Below, in pieces: positions 33,772 through 46,046 of a stretch of DNA of 64,000 bases; position 1 is the first letter of the stretch; every line of letters starts with the position of its first letter. A program made the position numbers and the translations under genes. The notes under the pieces were generated by a model. The model worked only from the letters and a program-made list of their open reading frames with translations, searched no databases and was not told where the DNA came from. Source of the stretch: Blasia pusilla (taxonomy: Eukaryota; Marchantiophyta; Marchantiopsida; Blasiales). The stretch spans positions 53,816,001 to 53,880,000 of the forward strand of contig CM114272.1 in assembly GCA_050084515.1 (NCBI GenBank). Reading direction: 5' to 3'.

Positions 33772-36700
33772 CTAAGCCTGCGAGGTGGTAGCAGCCCAGT
33801 AGCTCGATTGGCATGCGCTTGTTGGGGTGTCATGAACGGAGACCCACTTCCACTGCCCCTCGTCTAACTTCACGCTCGCCACCTGCTTCCATCGCATTAC
33901 AACAAACAAACAATTGCACAAACACATATATGTATCAGCTCTTCTGAGCTCTTACAATTACTTGCTGCATGCATTTGTGCTTCTTGGACATCTCTCACAT
34001 TCGAGTAGCTTCTACCATATCACCAATACTCTGTGTCTATGGCCACATGAGGCTGCAGTGCTTTGTTGAAATCAGTTATGATATGAAAGTTTAGCTGATT
34101 CCTAGACGGAAGGGTTCCTACACATATAGAGCCAATCGATTTGATAATGTATCTACACTTGCCCGATGGAAATGTGGAATTTTTCTTTCATATTGGGACT
34201 GTGACTTGATCTTTCTTTGTGCCCTCCAACGGGGTTTCTTCCTATCTGTTCCTTTCCTTCGGACTTGAAAAGCAACTACCTCAGGAAACTGTCAATTTTG
34301 CTAAAGAATGCGTGAGGAACACTATTGGAGTGAGTGCTGGGTATGCAGAATGGACAAATAGTATATAGTTTGACCGCCAAAGGAGGATAGACTGAACTTG
34401 CATTGCTCAAATTCATGCATTAGGTGAAGTATTAGATCATTCAGCTCTTACCCTGCCATCCTGTAACACTACCATGACAATTGTTTGAGAAAGCGCTATA
34501 GGTCGAACTGGGGCCACCTGCACAACAGACACATCATCAATACGGCAAAAATCTGGGAGGAAAAGACACAAGTTTTCGTTGCTGAAAATTTTGGCTCCTC
34601 ACTGGAATTAAGCCAATATGCATTCATCTGCAAGCACATTTAGATTCTCTAGCTGTTCAACATGTTTTTACTGTCATGTCCTCATGGCATCGGATTTGCA
34701 GCTGATCCAAACAGTGCTTTGGAACAAGAAGCCTTTAGGTTTAATGAGTCGCTCCAGACACAGGCATGGCGGCCTGACATGTTTCGCATCAAACCTCATC
34801 TCAAACGGTTCTGGATAGAGAATGACAGTCGTTGAGGTAGTTTGTGCCTGGATCCTAGCAAGAATCAATGATCAACGTGTGTTGCAACCCGAGGTTTGTC
34901 ACTCAAACGAACTGAATATGTCACATGTTTGCAGGGCTCAATTGCTTCGAGCAAGGTGGAGTGAGAGTACGCCATACCTGCAAGTTGCATTCGCCATTGA
35001 ACGAAACGTACACATCCATGACCCCAAGCTTGAAATTGTCAAACACAGGATTGCCTTCGTTCTCACCCACGCGCTCCAACCCTAAGGGATCAGCATCATA
35101 CACACTCCGAATATTTCTCTCAGCCTGCAGCACCGTTTCTGGTTTGGGATGGCCATGATCAAACCAAGCCCACTGGCTTTCATCCCAAAACCGACTGAAC
35201 AGTTTTCCATCAGATCCAACCACAAACACCCTCTTGTTTCCGATATTGGGTCCCGGAGATGTAGCCAACGTGACTCCATAATCAGGGACCCCATGGTCCG
35301 TCCATTTCCAACCCTCGAAGGTGTCCCAGTGAAACTCAATGAGTCCACCATCTTCAGTTCGCATGAACAGCGACCCTTTAGTACTTTGAATGTTCGGTCG
35401 AACAACGGTTGCAGTTATGGGTGAGAGTACCGCATTGTTAGGAGGTTGCTGATGCGAGATCCACTGTCGTGTAACCCGGTTGAAGTGAAAGAGTCTTCCA
35501 TTAACACCCACTACAAAGACGACTCGGTAGCGCAAAGTTTCTTGATCCAGAATTGCAGCAATTTGCGTATTGGGGGGGTGCCCACAGTCTCTCCACGAAA
35601 ATTGGCGCAAGGCTACCTGCTCAACACAGCATGGTGGGTTGTTATACTGACATCAACACATATCTTCCAACCTTCAGTCTTTTTTCATGATAGATTGGAA
35701 ACGAACATGAAAAGTGTGTAGAAATCCAGAAGCAGTGGAGGGGATTGTGAGGAGAGTCAGCACTCACGAGGAACTCCATTAAGTTGCCATTTTGATCAAC
35801 CAAGAACAGGGCGTCTTCAACTGTTGCCACATGCGCCTCACCGAGCAACCCATGATCCCAGGGTGGACCAGAGACCACCTTACTGCCCCCATTTACCTCA
35901 GTGCAGTTCAACCAGTGCAATACATTTCCGATCCTCTCCCGCAAGAAGAGGTTCTGCTCTGCGTCTACAACAAACACACCCCCACTGTAGATCCCCACAA
36001 TGCCTGAAAGAGAGAGGGAGTGATCGTGCTTCAGCCAGAGCCAAGCTTCTCCACTGAAAAATCTCTCAAATGCAGCTCCATCCTTACCTACAAAGAAGAT
36101 GGACTTCTCGGATTGCATCGTGCGGAGCATGAACAGACTTTCTAAAGTGCCATTCCAAGGGGCAGTTCGTGAAAGCGGGGAATCACCTCCAGAGGATTCT
36201 CTAGCAGCAGCATCTGACCTTGTCACTGAGTTCCCTGTTCTTCGCCCTGCCCGACCCTTCGATCCTAATCTCTTCCTCTGTGGAATGTCTGTATGCGATG
36301 CAGGGGCATGCCATCCTGACTGACTATCCTTGATACCCTCAAGACAATTTGCTGGTCCTCTAACTGAAGTGCAATACTCCGCATTTCCACCTTCTGTTTC
36401 TGGCGCTTCTAAGATCGACCAAATGTACGAACCCATCTGCTTTCTGTCCCTGACTGAAGAGCTACTTCCAGGAACTACTGGCCCCGCATTGCCACCACCG
36501 AGCCCTGGCGCATGCAGCTCCCCCACTCTCCCATCTATCAATGAGAAGAACAACCTCCCAGGGCTCAGAGATACTCCCGGCACGGATTTGGTGATAGGTG
36601 TTTGAAATGGATGTCCGTGATCCAGCCACACGTTGCTATCCGGAGCTGCTGCTCTATTTCTGCCTGGCCAGTCGGCCATCAATCAAACAAACCAAACCAC

Positions 36701-39700
36701 CGAATCTTTTCTTAGCTTGAAATACTTCGTCAAGCACATGATTCATCAAAGGCTATCCGGAGTTCTTCAGTGTGCAGTTTTATCCCCTATTGCTTCTGAC
36801 CCACTAGACCTACCAACAATTCAGCACAATGGTTTCTGGCTAGTGCAGCCTCAGCATCCATATGGCATCTCCCGACGATCATACCTTCAGAAATCCAACG
36901 AGTTCTGCACACTGCTTGACATATGGTAATTACAACTTCTTCAACGTACGACAGCAGTTGGCAGCCAGGTCAGGTGCTTCTTTTACCTTGTTGTTTAACG
37001 AGCTTGTACTCCCACACGACTCCATTCTCAGATGTCAGGAACAGGGAGAAGGTCGCCGTGCCAAGACTGGGTTCAGTATCCCCCAACAGAGGTCCGAGTG
37101 AGTGACTCAGAGGATCATCCTCATCAGGGACTGGGTGCAATATCCATCTCCACTTATTGTGATGAAATCTTCGTTCCACCAAGGAGCCACCCTGCTCAGC
37201 AGTTCACAACTGAACTTGTGAGATTCATGCTGAATCTTGTGCTCTTAATTCTATTAGGTAGTATGAATCCTTTCCTCACGAGATGAATGCAAGTATACAT
37301 CTACGCTTTTTATTTGCAGATGAAATTTCGAGGATTTTGATTCACGAGCATTGATCGAGCAGCGAAAGACTTCACCATGTTAAACTTCAAGTTAAAGTTT
37401 GACAGAAATTCTGAAAACTAGTAGACTTTGGAAAGAGAACAATAAAGAAGACTTCTGGGAACTTGATTATGCAAGCATGGATCACAATGGCGAGGCAAGG
37501 TAGTGACATCTCAAAGCAAGTCATATCTCTAGTGTAGACGTAACTTGCATTCATGAGCACCTGTACATGAGACAACACTGTAAACTTCTGGAATAGAAGA
37601 CCCAGGAGGTGGGGGGGGAGGAGATACCAGAAAGGTCCAAGTTAGACAACTAGGCCCAGAGTACCTTAGCCAAAAGGAAAAGCGACGCGCTTCCTGCTCC
37701 TCCCACTCCATGAACAGCCACTCCACTGGTTTGAGCTAGAGGCAGTTCTTCCACTGCAGATCCTTCTCGCACATGCTTCTTCCAGGCAGGCCTTGCTTTG
37801 TGGTCATATTCATACAAGTCCCCACGTGTGCTGCAAAAATATTTGAGGGTAAGTATTCATTCACCACATGCCCAACCACTATTTCAGCTCAGTTGAAATG
37901 ATCCACAAAACCTCCTCCAATATCAATGCCCTCATTCTCCCACAACAGGGGTGTTGAGAGCAGAACTCGTGAACTTAAAACTTCCATCTTCTGAGAAAAG
38001 ACATCGATTAGTCCACCAGAACCCATGGTATCTCCCTATGAACATCTTAAGGATAGATGTGATCAAAATCAAGTTACAGGTTTGAAGGTCCAGACTACCT
38101 GATTATAAAAGTTACTCCGTGTCTCAAATTTCCCGCATCAGCAACAGCCGCAACATCTCCTCCACGAGGATGGTGATGATTGACCCACCTTTATGAAGCG
38201 AAAGAAAACCATCAGACTATGGTCGATCATAACACTTCTCTTCAACTGTAAAGCACATCCCTTAAAACTGTTTCCTCGAGTTTCCAAGTGTAGGGAAAAG
38301 TGAGCAGGTGAATGTCCTCGGTCTATGTTTGGCTCATTGCACACCTTTTCTTGGTTTCAACCCATTCAACGTCTTAAAGATGATCACATGAACATCGGAT
38401 TTTCTCCCCATTTTCATATTGGCTCAATCACTCTTCATAACAATTTATCTCCTTGTGGGTGGGCGACAATTCACTGAAGTTTCCATCCGAGAACTCAGTC
38501 GTCTCCATCCCATCAAGTCCTTGATAGAGTACTCTCGAGGTAAAATGGTAGAGATCCACATTAAGTGGCTTACTTCATGGGATGTAAAGTTGAAAGCTGT
38601 GTCAACGATCCATCTGTGGTGGCGAAATATACTGCACTGGTGGATGGCAAGCTCGAAGTTAGAGACATGATCCTAAGTACATGACGGCTTTTCGTTGGAA
38701 CAACAGAACCTTTTTGCAATTCACAACAGAAACAACAAAACTTTCATAAATTACTCAAGTTCACTTGGTTGAAAAAAAGTCATCAAGCTACCTATCATCA
38801 GCAGATACAAGTCCGAATCTCCTCAAGCTCACATTGCTGGAGCTCACGCCTGAATCATTGATGTTTGACGGAAGCCATGGTCCACAGTTCACCCACAAGA
38901 GCTGCCCATTCGCGTCTATTTGAAGCTGAAAAACATTAGGGGACACTGTGAGAGTCTAACTAGGATCAAAAAGTGAACATCATTCAAAACGCACTTTCAA
39001 ACTCGACTAATACAAGAATCATTTGGGCCAATAGAGAGCTTATAAGCTAGTGCATAAGTCAGAATACGAGTCACAAAAATGCAACCAACCTAAATCAAAA
39101 GATGAACAGACACAGAGCTAGGTGCTTTCGGACACTGAAAAGAAGACACAAACTAAAACCTCAGATGAACAATTCCTTCGAATCCAGAAAAGTTACCATC
39201 AATCAATGTTGAGAAAGGTTACTACTTACGCATCCTGTTACTGGCAAAACAAATTTACAACCCTGACCATAGGGGGGGGTGGTCTTTCTTTCTGATATTC
39301 ATAGACAATTATTCCAGTTATTAAAATTCATCAGTCAGATAATCACTAACTTGAAAAAGATTGACAGAGAAAGTTGGTAGGGAGAGTAACTTGAGTAACC
39401 GAAGAGAGACGAATTGGATGATTACGGGTTTGCCTGTAACCCCCAATAAGCAGAACAACATATGGATGCTTGCTGAGCCGGCAGGAAGGTCCTAGAGTCC
39501 TACCTTGAGAAGCTCTTCCGTTCCTTGGTGAGCCACCAAACTGTGACGCAACGAGTAAGAGGCAAACAGAGGCACAGTAGATGGCTCTAGCAAAGGATGA
39601 CCAAAGAAGCAATTTGGTTGAGAGATTTTCTTGGTGACTTAGGGCATCGAGATCTGGCTTTTGTCCTATTGACACACCCCTATTGTCCCTTGTGATAATA

Positions 39701-40517
39701 GGGGTGTGTTGATAATGTGTTGGTAGAGAACTATAGACATACTGACATAACGAAGCCTATACAGACATTTTATGTCACTTCATCCATGCACTAATACAGG
39801 ATGAGATCGTTCATGTGATCTACTCTCACACTGATCAAATGGTGGCTGGCATTCTCAGTAAAAGGGGATTGACCAACTAGAACTACCACTATCATACAGT
39901 CTTACTGGCCGGAGTCAATCTCTCCGATTGTAAGAAAATGGTTAACATTACAATGTTATGAGTCATAAACAGCACGGCAGATATAACAGCGAAATGAAGC
40001 TAAAAATTGTCCACCAACTCACCCTACACCCACGAAACCAGCCCACCCGGAAAAGCAGTAGCAGAGAAGAACAAGCAGAAGCTTGACACAGTTGTGTCAT
40101 TAGTGATCAAGCCCGCATCAGTGTTTAAGATCACCCAAAACCTCCCAACCAATTCTCCGGCTAAAGCACGAACTCAGAATATGACCTACCGATGCACTTT
40201 GTGCTTCGGACCCACAGGCCATCGAGTGCTCGCCACCCATGAGAACCTCTAATCAGAGCAGAACTTCCAGCTCCCTAAGGTACGAATCAGACCATGCATC
40301 GTCACTCATTGATTCAGTTCAACGGATTGGTAAACTGCCCAGGCATCGTCTAGTCGATGGTGCTAAATTCTTAAAAGAATAAGTAGACACTGCCTGATCA
40401 GTGCTCCAGCGTTGCGACAGCACCAGAAAACCCTTTCATAAAATATTCAATCGTATACGAAACGTCTGTGAGCGCTCAAGAAGTGCGCAGAAAGCAGGCC
40501 TTCATCCTCGCAGCGTC

Positions 40518-40583
<66 letters not shown>

Positions 40584-41292
40584 CCTGGCAATCAAGAATG
40601 GGGTCGTCAACCTGATAAAGAGTGCCGCCCTCGGACATGGCCACCATGGTACGATTGACGCTCAGAACACTGGAAGCCCGTCCTGCAAAAGCTGGCAAGT
40701 CGTGCGGAATCACCACCCATTGCACGCCGTTCCAAAACCTCTCATAGATGGCTCCGCTCTGCCCTGTGATCCATAGCGACGCATCCGAAAATCGCACCAT
40801 GGAAATCCTCGGAGATGAGAATGGTTCATCCGCCGCTCCTCGCTTTGTCCTGTCACTGGATGCTTTATTCAGCTTCACGTTTCCTTCACCGCTTCCAGTG
40901 CTCCCAATGTCTACGAATTGGGCATACTCTTCAGACTCGTTTCGTGCCCGCCGGATTGGAGAGAGCCCTTTCTCCTCCTCCTCTTCCTCTTCCTCCTCAT
41001 CATCACCATCGTCAGAAGATCTGTGATCTTCACGGCGTCCATCACAGGAATGCCACCAGCTGCCGTTGCGGAGAAGGCAGGAAACATCAGTCAAGGTCCA
41101 CGAATGTGAGGAGCGATCGTATGCCCAGAATTTGCTGGAGTGCTGGACGAAAGCTGCTGCGCGTGGCCCCTCCAAAGGGGCCGAGAAGTTGAGCTCAGGT
41201 CTGCCCAATTTCGACGACAACGCCGAGAGAGCGAACGCCTGATGGACTATGGCCAGCACCAGTACAACTGCCAGTACGTTAAACCCTTCCAT
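33772..41292 (-). CDS. Secreted W-rich repeat (beta-propeller-like) plant protein, 9 exons, 996 aa
   Basis: I assembled nine coding exons on the minus strand: 41,292-40,612; 38,925-38,792; 38,188-38,099; 37,830-37,665; 37,191-36,987; 36,663-35,768; 35,616-34,978; 34,517-34,452; 33,885-33,772. Every junction has GT/AG and the phases (0,2,2,0,1,0,0,0) join without a stop to a TAG at 33,772-33,774: 997 codons. The start at 41,292 (M-E-G-F-N-V) gives a hydrophobic signal peptide of about 21 residues; an in-frame upstream GTG is not a plausible start. An acidic Glu run lies in exon 1. The rest repeats a blade-like unit, G-x-L-x-E/R-F...W-x-W...H-x-x-P (e.g. GAIYERFWNGVQWVV, FERFFSGEAWLWLKHDHS, LIEFHWDTFEGWKWTDHG). 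The segment GELHAPGLGGGNAGP, then IWSILEAPETEGGNAEYC, then RGPANCLEGIKD matches a conserved land-plant family of unknown function that I recognise from memory. Likely extracellular or endomembrane. Confidence 0.88.
33882..33888 (-). promoter_or_regulatory. NAGNAG tandem splice acceptor of the last exon
   Basis: The last intron ends GATGGAAGCAG|GTGGCG on the minus strand. Using AAG (exon from 33,885) or CAG (exon from 33,882) changes the protein by one Gln. I chose 33,885 because residue spacing then matches the family as I remember it. Confidence 0.5.
39672..39709. repeat. 13-bp hairpin in intron 1
   Basis: Arms 39,672-39,684 and 39,697-39,709 (ACACACCCCTATT and its complement) around a 12-nt loop, inside the first intron of the 996-aa gene. 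Confidence 0.75.
40519..40580 (+). repeat. (TG)n microsatellite in intron 1
   Basis: A TG run of about 60 bp, beginning about 30 nt downstream of the exon 1 donor (on the minus strand an AC run). Confidence 0.95.
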
Positions 41293-44116
41293 GCTCTGCT
41301 CCTCACACACCCATACGTACGTCCCCGCCTGCGAATCTCGCCACCAGCTGTGTAATTATATTGCTTCTTTCGACCTCTTGCACATCCGAATGGGACAGAT
41401 TCAGGGGCATCGATCGACGATACCAGGGCCCATTTGATGTTCGCTCACTTCTGTCGTCAGATCCGAAATGGGTTGTTTAATATGCCTCTCTTTCGAGCTG
41501 TAGGATGACGCGTATCATCTGGTCGTCGTGATTTCCAATTCTGTCCCAAGCCCCGATCCGTAACCTTCTGCTGCATGCCACATCCCCTAGGAACCGCCAT
41601 CTAATTTTCTCCAGCTGCTCAACACCATTTGTGTCCTCCACCCGGGTACACGATCCCTCGGTGCTTGGTCTCTGTGCTGCGTCTCACCCACTGATCCAAC
41701 CTCCCTGCAGAGCGAGCTCAACGTCTGTTAACTCGGATCAGCGAAGAGAGCGAGGGGTTTCATAAATGGAAGACGGGAAAAAATTGCGTCAAGGAAACCT
41801 GCCCCACGCTCGAGTTCCATTCCGAGGGACCTGGAATTATCTCGCCAGCAGACACCATATTTGCGGAGGGATTTCTATGCCAATTCCAGGGAAGGGGATG
41901 CTGAATTTCACATGCGGCGATGTGGTACTGCATGCTGAATTTTAGAAGTAGTTCAGTTGTACCCAATTTCGAGAAGGTGACAGCCGGAACAGAGTGGGAG
42001 TGTCCAATCGACCACGAGGACAGATGACAACACATGTATGAACAGAGAAGTGGAGAGAACCCACAAAGCTCTGTCGAGACTTGGAACACACCATGAAAAT
42101 TTGCAGCACGTGTGGCATCCCACAACAGAGAACCCTTCCCGACGACCATGAAGACCACCAGGAGAGAGTGGCCACCTAAACCCACTCATCAGCTCCCAGG
42201 ATTTCCCATGGGGAGATGCCCATAGCCCATACCAATCCACCAACCTCCCGAGTTCTGACACACAACCCCAGGGTGAGAGAAGAGAGATAAGTGATAGATG
42301 GTGCAAAAGGGACGCACCTGAGGAGCCATGACGATGGAGTTTGAGCTTTCCAAGAGCTGCGAAGAACGCACGTAAGCTCCCAGAACAGAAAACACCATGA
42401 CAACACTGTGTTTCAATCACCTCCAATGCTGCCTGAGATCCACCAGATCCTCTTCGAGTCTGCACTCGTAGGGAGTTCCCAGAGATGGCCCCGCCGGGTG
42501 CTCGAATTGGACTGGACCCACACAGCTCTGCGAAAATCAGTTCAATTGCTACATTCCTCGATCCACTCCTCCTCTTCGGCTCAATTCGGACTCATAGCAA
42601 GCCTCTCGCCTTCAACCAACCCCCGGAAAACTTCCCAGAAGCATCAGCTCAAATCCCACTGCATCGGAATCACTGTCCCGCTCTTCAACCCCTCCGCGTA
42701 CCCATCTTCGGCCAAATTCCGTTTCCTCCAGAGCCTATCTTCCCTCAGCCCAAGCAAGCAAGCAACAAATCTATCGATCGATGGATGGATCGATCGGCCC
42801 AATCCCCGGGGCTCCGCTGGACCCACAGACCATCCCCGGACCGATGGAAATTTGCTCCAGGAGCAAGAGCAGCAGCGGAATGGGGTCCAGATCGAGCGAG
42901 CAAACAAACGGAGAGAGGTCCTCTGCTCGTCCACACCCGCGAGTAGAGTGCTGCGAGTAGACACGGGCACCCGCAGCAGCAGCAGCAGCAGCGACGCAGG
43001 GTGAAAGAAGCAGAACGCAGGCAGCTCCGGTACTCTAGGCGGGCAGGTAGGCAGCTCAGTAACTCGGTTACCGAGCGACTGATGATGGAACTTGCAGGGA
43101 GGGATTCACGGAAGGAAGGAAGGAGGGAGGGAGGGAGAGAGAGAGAGAGATAGAGTGAGGAGTCAGCGCTTGCGTGATTGATTGCCGATGCGACAGGGCC
43201 CACTGTTCCTCTCCCTCTTCCTCTTCCTAGTTCCTCCTCCTCCTTCTTCTTCTTGTTGATCTCTCGCTCCCCCTGCGCAGGTGAGGACGAGAAGACAAAG
43301 CACCCCGTCTCTCTCTCTCTCTTTCTCGCCTCTCGCTCGCTCGTCTCAATCGCTCGGACACACACTTTTGTGTCGTGCTCATCGCTGGAATTCCGTCCGC
43401 TCAAGCGATGGCCTTCGTTCTCGCGTTGCTGCGGTTGCATCGCGCCGTCCGTCCGTCCGTCCGTCCGGGCTCCGAGGAGCAGGGAGGAGTGGCCAGTTCC
43501 TGGATTCTCGGAGCGTCGATGCGGTCGGCTTTTGCGCCGAGCGCGCCGCTGGTGTCGTGTGTTGGGCACTGTTGGCTGCGGCGCGCGTTGCGCGGGGCTG
43601 CCGGCACGCCGGCAGCCTCGCGGATGGATGGATGGATTGCCATGCGCTTTTGGCCGTATCCGCGTCTGCGCTTTGGGACGCTTGTCTCTCCGTTCGGTCG
43701 CTTCCGTGGTTTCTGCGTCCTGTACCGTGGCAGCTGTGTGCAGCAGCTGAGCAGCCGGAAGGGAATCGTCACCACCCGTCCGTCCGTCCGTCCGTCCGTC
43801 CGTGCGTTCGGCATCGTATATCCGGTTTACCTGCTACGCCTCGCCGTCTCCCTTCCACATGTCCCCCCGGCGCTCTACTGCAGAGCGGCCTGAACTCGCC
43901 AAAGTTTGCGTTCGCCGTCTCGCTCGTTCCTCCCCACCGGTTTCCGTTCGGCAGGACCATGTGGCCGTGACTACTGTCGCCACGTCAGCAATTGCACGAC
44001 CGCATCCACCGAGTTTACAGTTGCAGGCCTCGGGGCGCCGTCGAACGACCCGTCGCGATCTGTTTCGCAATTTTCGCGGATTCGTCCATTTCATTCCACT
44101 AGTAAAGACCCGGTAA
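41293..44116. other. Upstream region of the 996-aa gene, CT- and GC-rich
   Basis: No coding region is supported. 42,700-44,100 is GC-rich, with purine/pyrimidine runs (43,110-43,160; 43,200-43,330), a CAG-type run (42,976-42,996) and CCGT tetramer repeats (43,445-43,470; 43,777-43,804). Long open frames on both strands arise from this composition. It may hold the promoter and 5' UTR of the gene at 33,772-41,292 and perhaps of a divergent transcript. Confidence 0.45.
43777..43804 (+). repeat. (CCGT)n tetranucleotide repeat
   Basis: About six CCGT units, with another run at 43,445-43,470. Similar CCGT/ACGG words are common at 270-640. Confidence 0.85.
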
Positions 44117-44755
44117 GGGACCGCCCCTCCAGGATTCCTATTTAATAATTCAGCTTTAACAATGCCACTCTCTTCACCCATTTTATATGATCCCAATTAA
44201 CGGGACAAAACAATTCTTCACCCCCATATTTATCTTCGACCATTACATTATCCACGTGTCTTATGGACGTGTATATTAATTACTTTCTTTTCACCCGACT
44301 GTAATTTTCAAATGTAATATGGTAGATAGATGTTGATAAGATGGTGTATCTCCTTCATGGTTCAGGCGGTGTGATATGATAAAATTAGTGTATTAAAATA
44401 CTCATGGTATTCATTGGGCTAAAATGTACATCGGATTATGCCGATTGTTACATTGAAGTGTAGCCTTGTGAGATAAGGAAGAGAGGAGTCGGGGAAAAAG
44501 TGCAAATATTATGGGTGCTTCAGGAATTGGAGCTAATAGATCCGAGAGAGCCCCAAAATGACATGGTGATGTAAAAAACTGGTTATACGAACCGTTTTGA
44601 CAATTTGGAGTTAGAGGATGGGCAAGGACGATGCAATCAATGTCAAATGAACTCTTTTTTGCCTCAGTCGAGGACTAATATGAAAGTAGTGCTACAAAAA
44701 TGGGTGTTTAATAAAAATCCATCCGTTACGATTAAGGTGTGTAGTGCAAGCGTAT

Positions 44756-45095
44756 GAAGGCGACTAGGCATGATTATATAAAAATGGACAAGTACGTCTC
44801 TTGGACGGAAAATTTTGGACATGTCCATGGACATGGATTGCAAAAGATGAGGCCCACACTTATATGTCATGGTACAAGGCAAGGCAAGCGTGAACGCGGC
44901 ATTAAGGGAGGATGGAGTGGAGGTGGAAGGAGGAAGAAACGAAACAGTGCGGATCACGAAGGCAAGTGGGGAGGGATGAGAAAAAAGTGGGAGATGGGGC
45001 CCACATAAACAAATCTTTTATAGGATGATTGTAAGTCCATGGACATGGATATGTCAATCCACACAAAATTTGTCCATATGCAACCTTGCTATTAT
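44756..45095. repeat. MITE-like repeat, copy 1
   Basis: Shares with 52,040-52,366 the ordered words GGACAAGT, TTGGACAT..TCCATGGACATG, GGCCCACA, TGGATATGTCA, AATTTTGTC and TGCAACC(T/C)TG. The two ends are loosely inverted (ATGGACAA near the start, TTTGTCCAT near the end). Confidence 0.45.
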
Positions 45096-45428
45096 GGCGA
45101 TAGGAAAATACATCTTCAGAGAACTCACAAATATAGGTAAATTGAAACAATACGATTGCTCACAATGTGAATTGTGGAATAGGAAATTCCAGCAGTGCAA
45201 ATTGAGAGAATAGGAAGTGGTAATATTGTAAACACCATTTAGATATTGCATGCATTTCATGGATAAAATACATAAGTCACAAGTTAAGTACTTAAAAAAA
45301 ATCATTCTTGATAATAAGCCGATAGATGCCGCAATGTCACAAAGTAAACATTGAGATGGCTAAAGAAAAAGGTTTGTGTAGATAAAATACTTCAGAGGAT
45401 AGATGGCTAAAAAGGATGGCGTGTCACA

Positions 45429-46046
45429 TGTCGTGCGCATACATATCGCTACACAACATACATCGCTCGTCACATCTACATCACACAACACCGATCTTCC
45501 CCACACACGGGTCGATCCACACATGTACAAAAATAAACTCATACATATACATGGAGATCACACAACTAAAAATAAAGAGTAGTAAAAACGGCACACCCGG
45601 CCTAAAACTCCACTCCTCAATCTACATCGGCATATCGAGCCTCGTCCACCCTGTGCTATCAAGGAATCCGGACGCTAGCACCCTAGTCCTAGCTCACACA
45701 CATACAAGGGAGGTGCTCCAACGGCCCAACATGAGAAAGATGGCTTAGGAAAGCCATCTTCCTCTCTTATATAGGTTGGTAAGAGCCAAAAGGCTCTTCT
45801 CCTAAAAATAGCCCTTCCCTTGATAACCTGCGCGCACAGGTTACCAGGGGCAGGTGACCTGGTCAACAAGTCACCCGGCTGTAAAAGACCTCAACATGAA
45901 AGTCGTTAGAAACGACGTTCCTGACACAATGGACCTATCTTCAACCTCATCCAACACTTTGGGACAAAGTTACACTCAAGATAGTCTGTTGGCTCCTACG
46001 CCCTATCCACGATAGATCTCGGCCTATCGGCTACTCAGATGTGACA
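45429..46046 (-). mobile_element. Solo family A terminal repeat (A-B unit)
   Basis: On the minus strand it runs from TGTCACATCTGAGTAG (46,046) to ATGCGCACGACA (45,429). The A part is 45,564-46,046 (483 bp) and the B part 45,429-45,563 (135 bp). CACA flanks both edges (45,425-45,428 and 46,047-46,050), a possible 4-bp target duplication. There is no B unit before A and no coding sequence. Confidence 0.8.

Noticed and set aside
34674-34868. Open frame in intron 7 as the penultimate exon
   Set aside because: Its text does not fit the repeat family, while 34,452-34,517 and 33,772-33,885 give matching text, correct phase and good splice sites.
41293-41310. Upstream start of the 996-aa protein at 41,310
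   Set aside because: The codon there is GTG; the first in-frame ATG is at 41,292 and gives a clean signal peptide.
42745-43569. 274-codon minus frame and 190- to 229-codon plus frames at 42.4-44.0 kb
   Set aside because: Overlapping frames on both strands built on CT, CAG, CCGT and GA runs; poly-Cys, poly-Ser and Lys/Glu runs indicate translated simple repeats.
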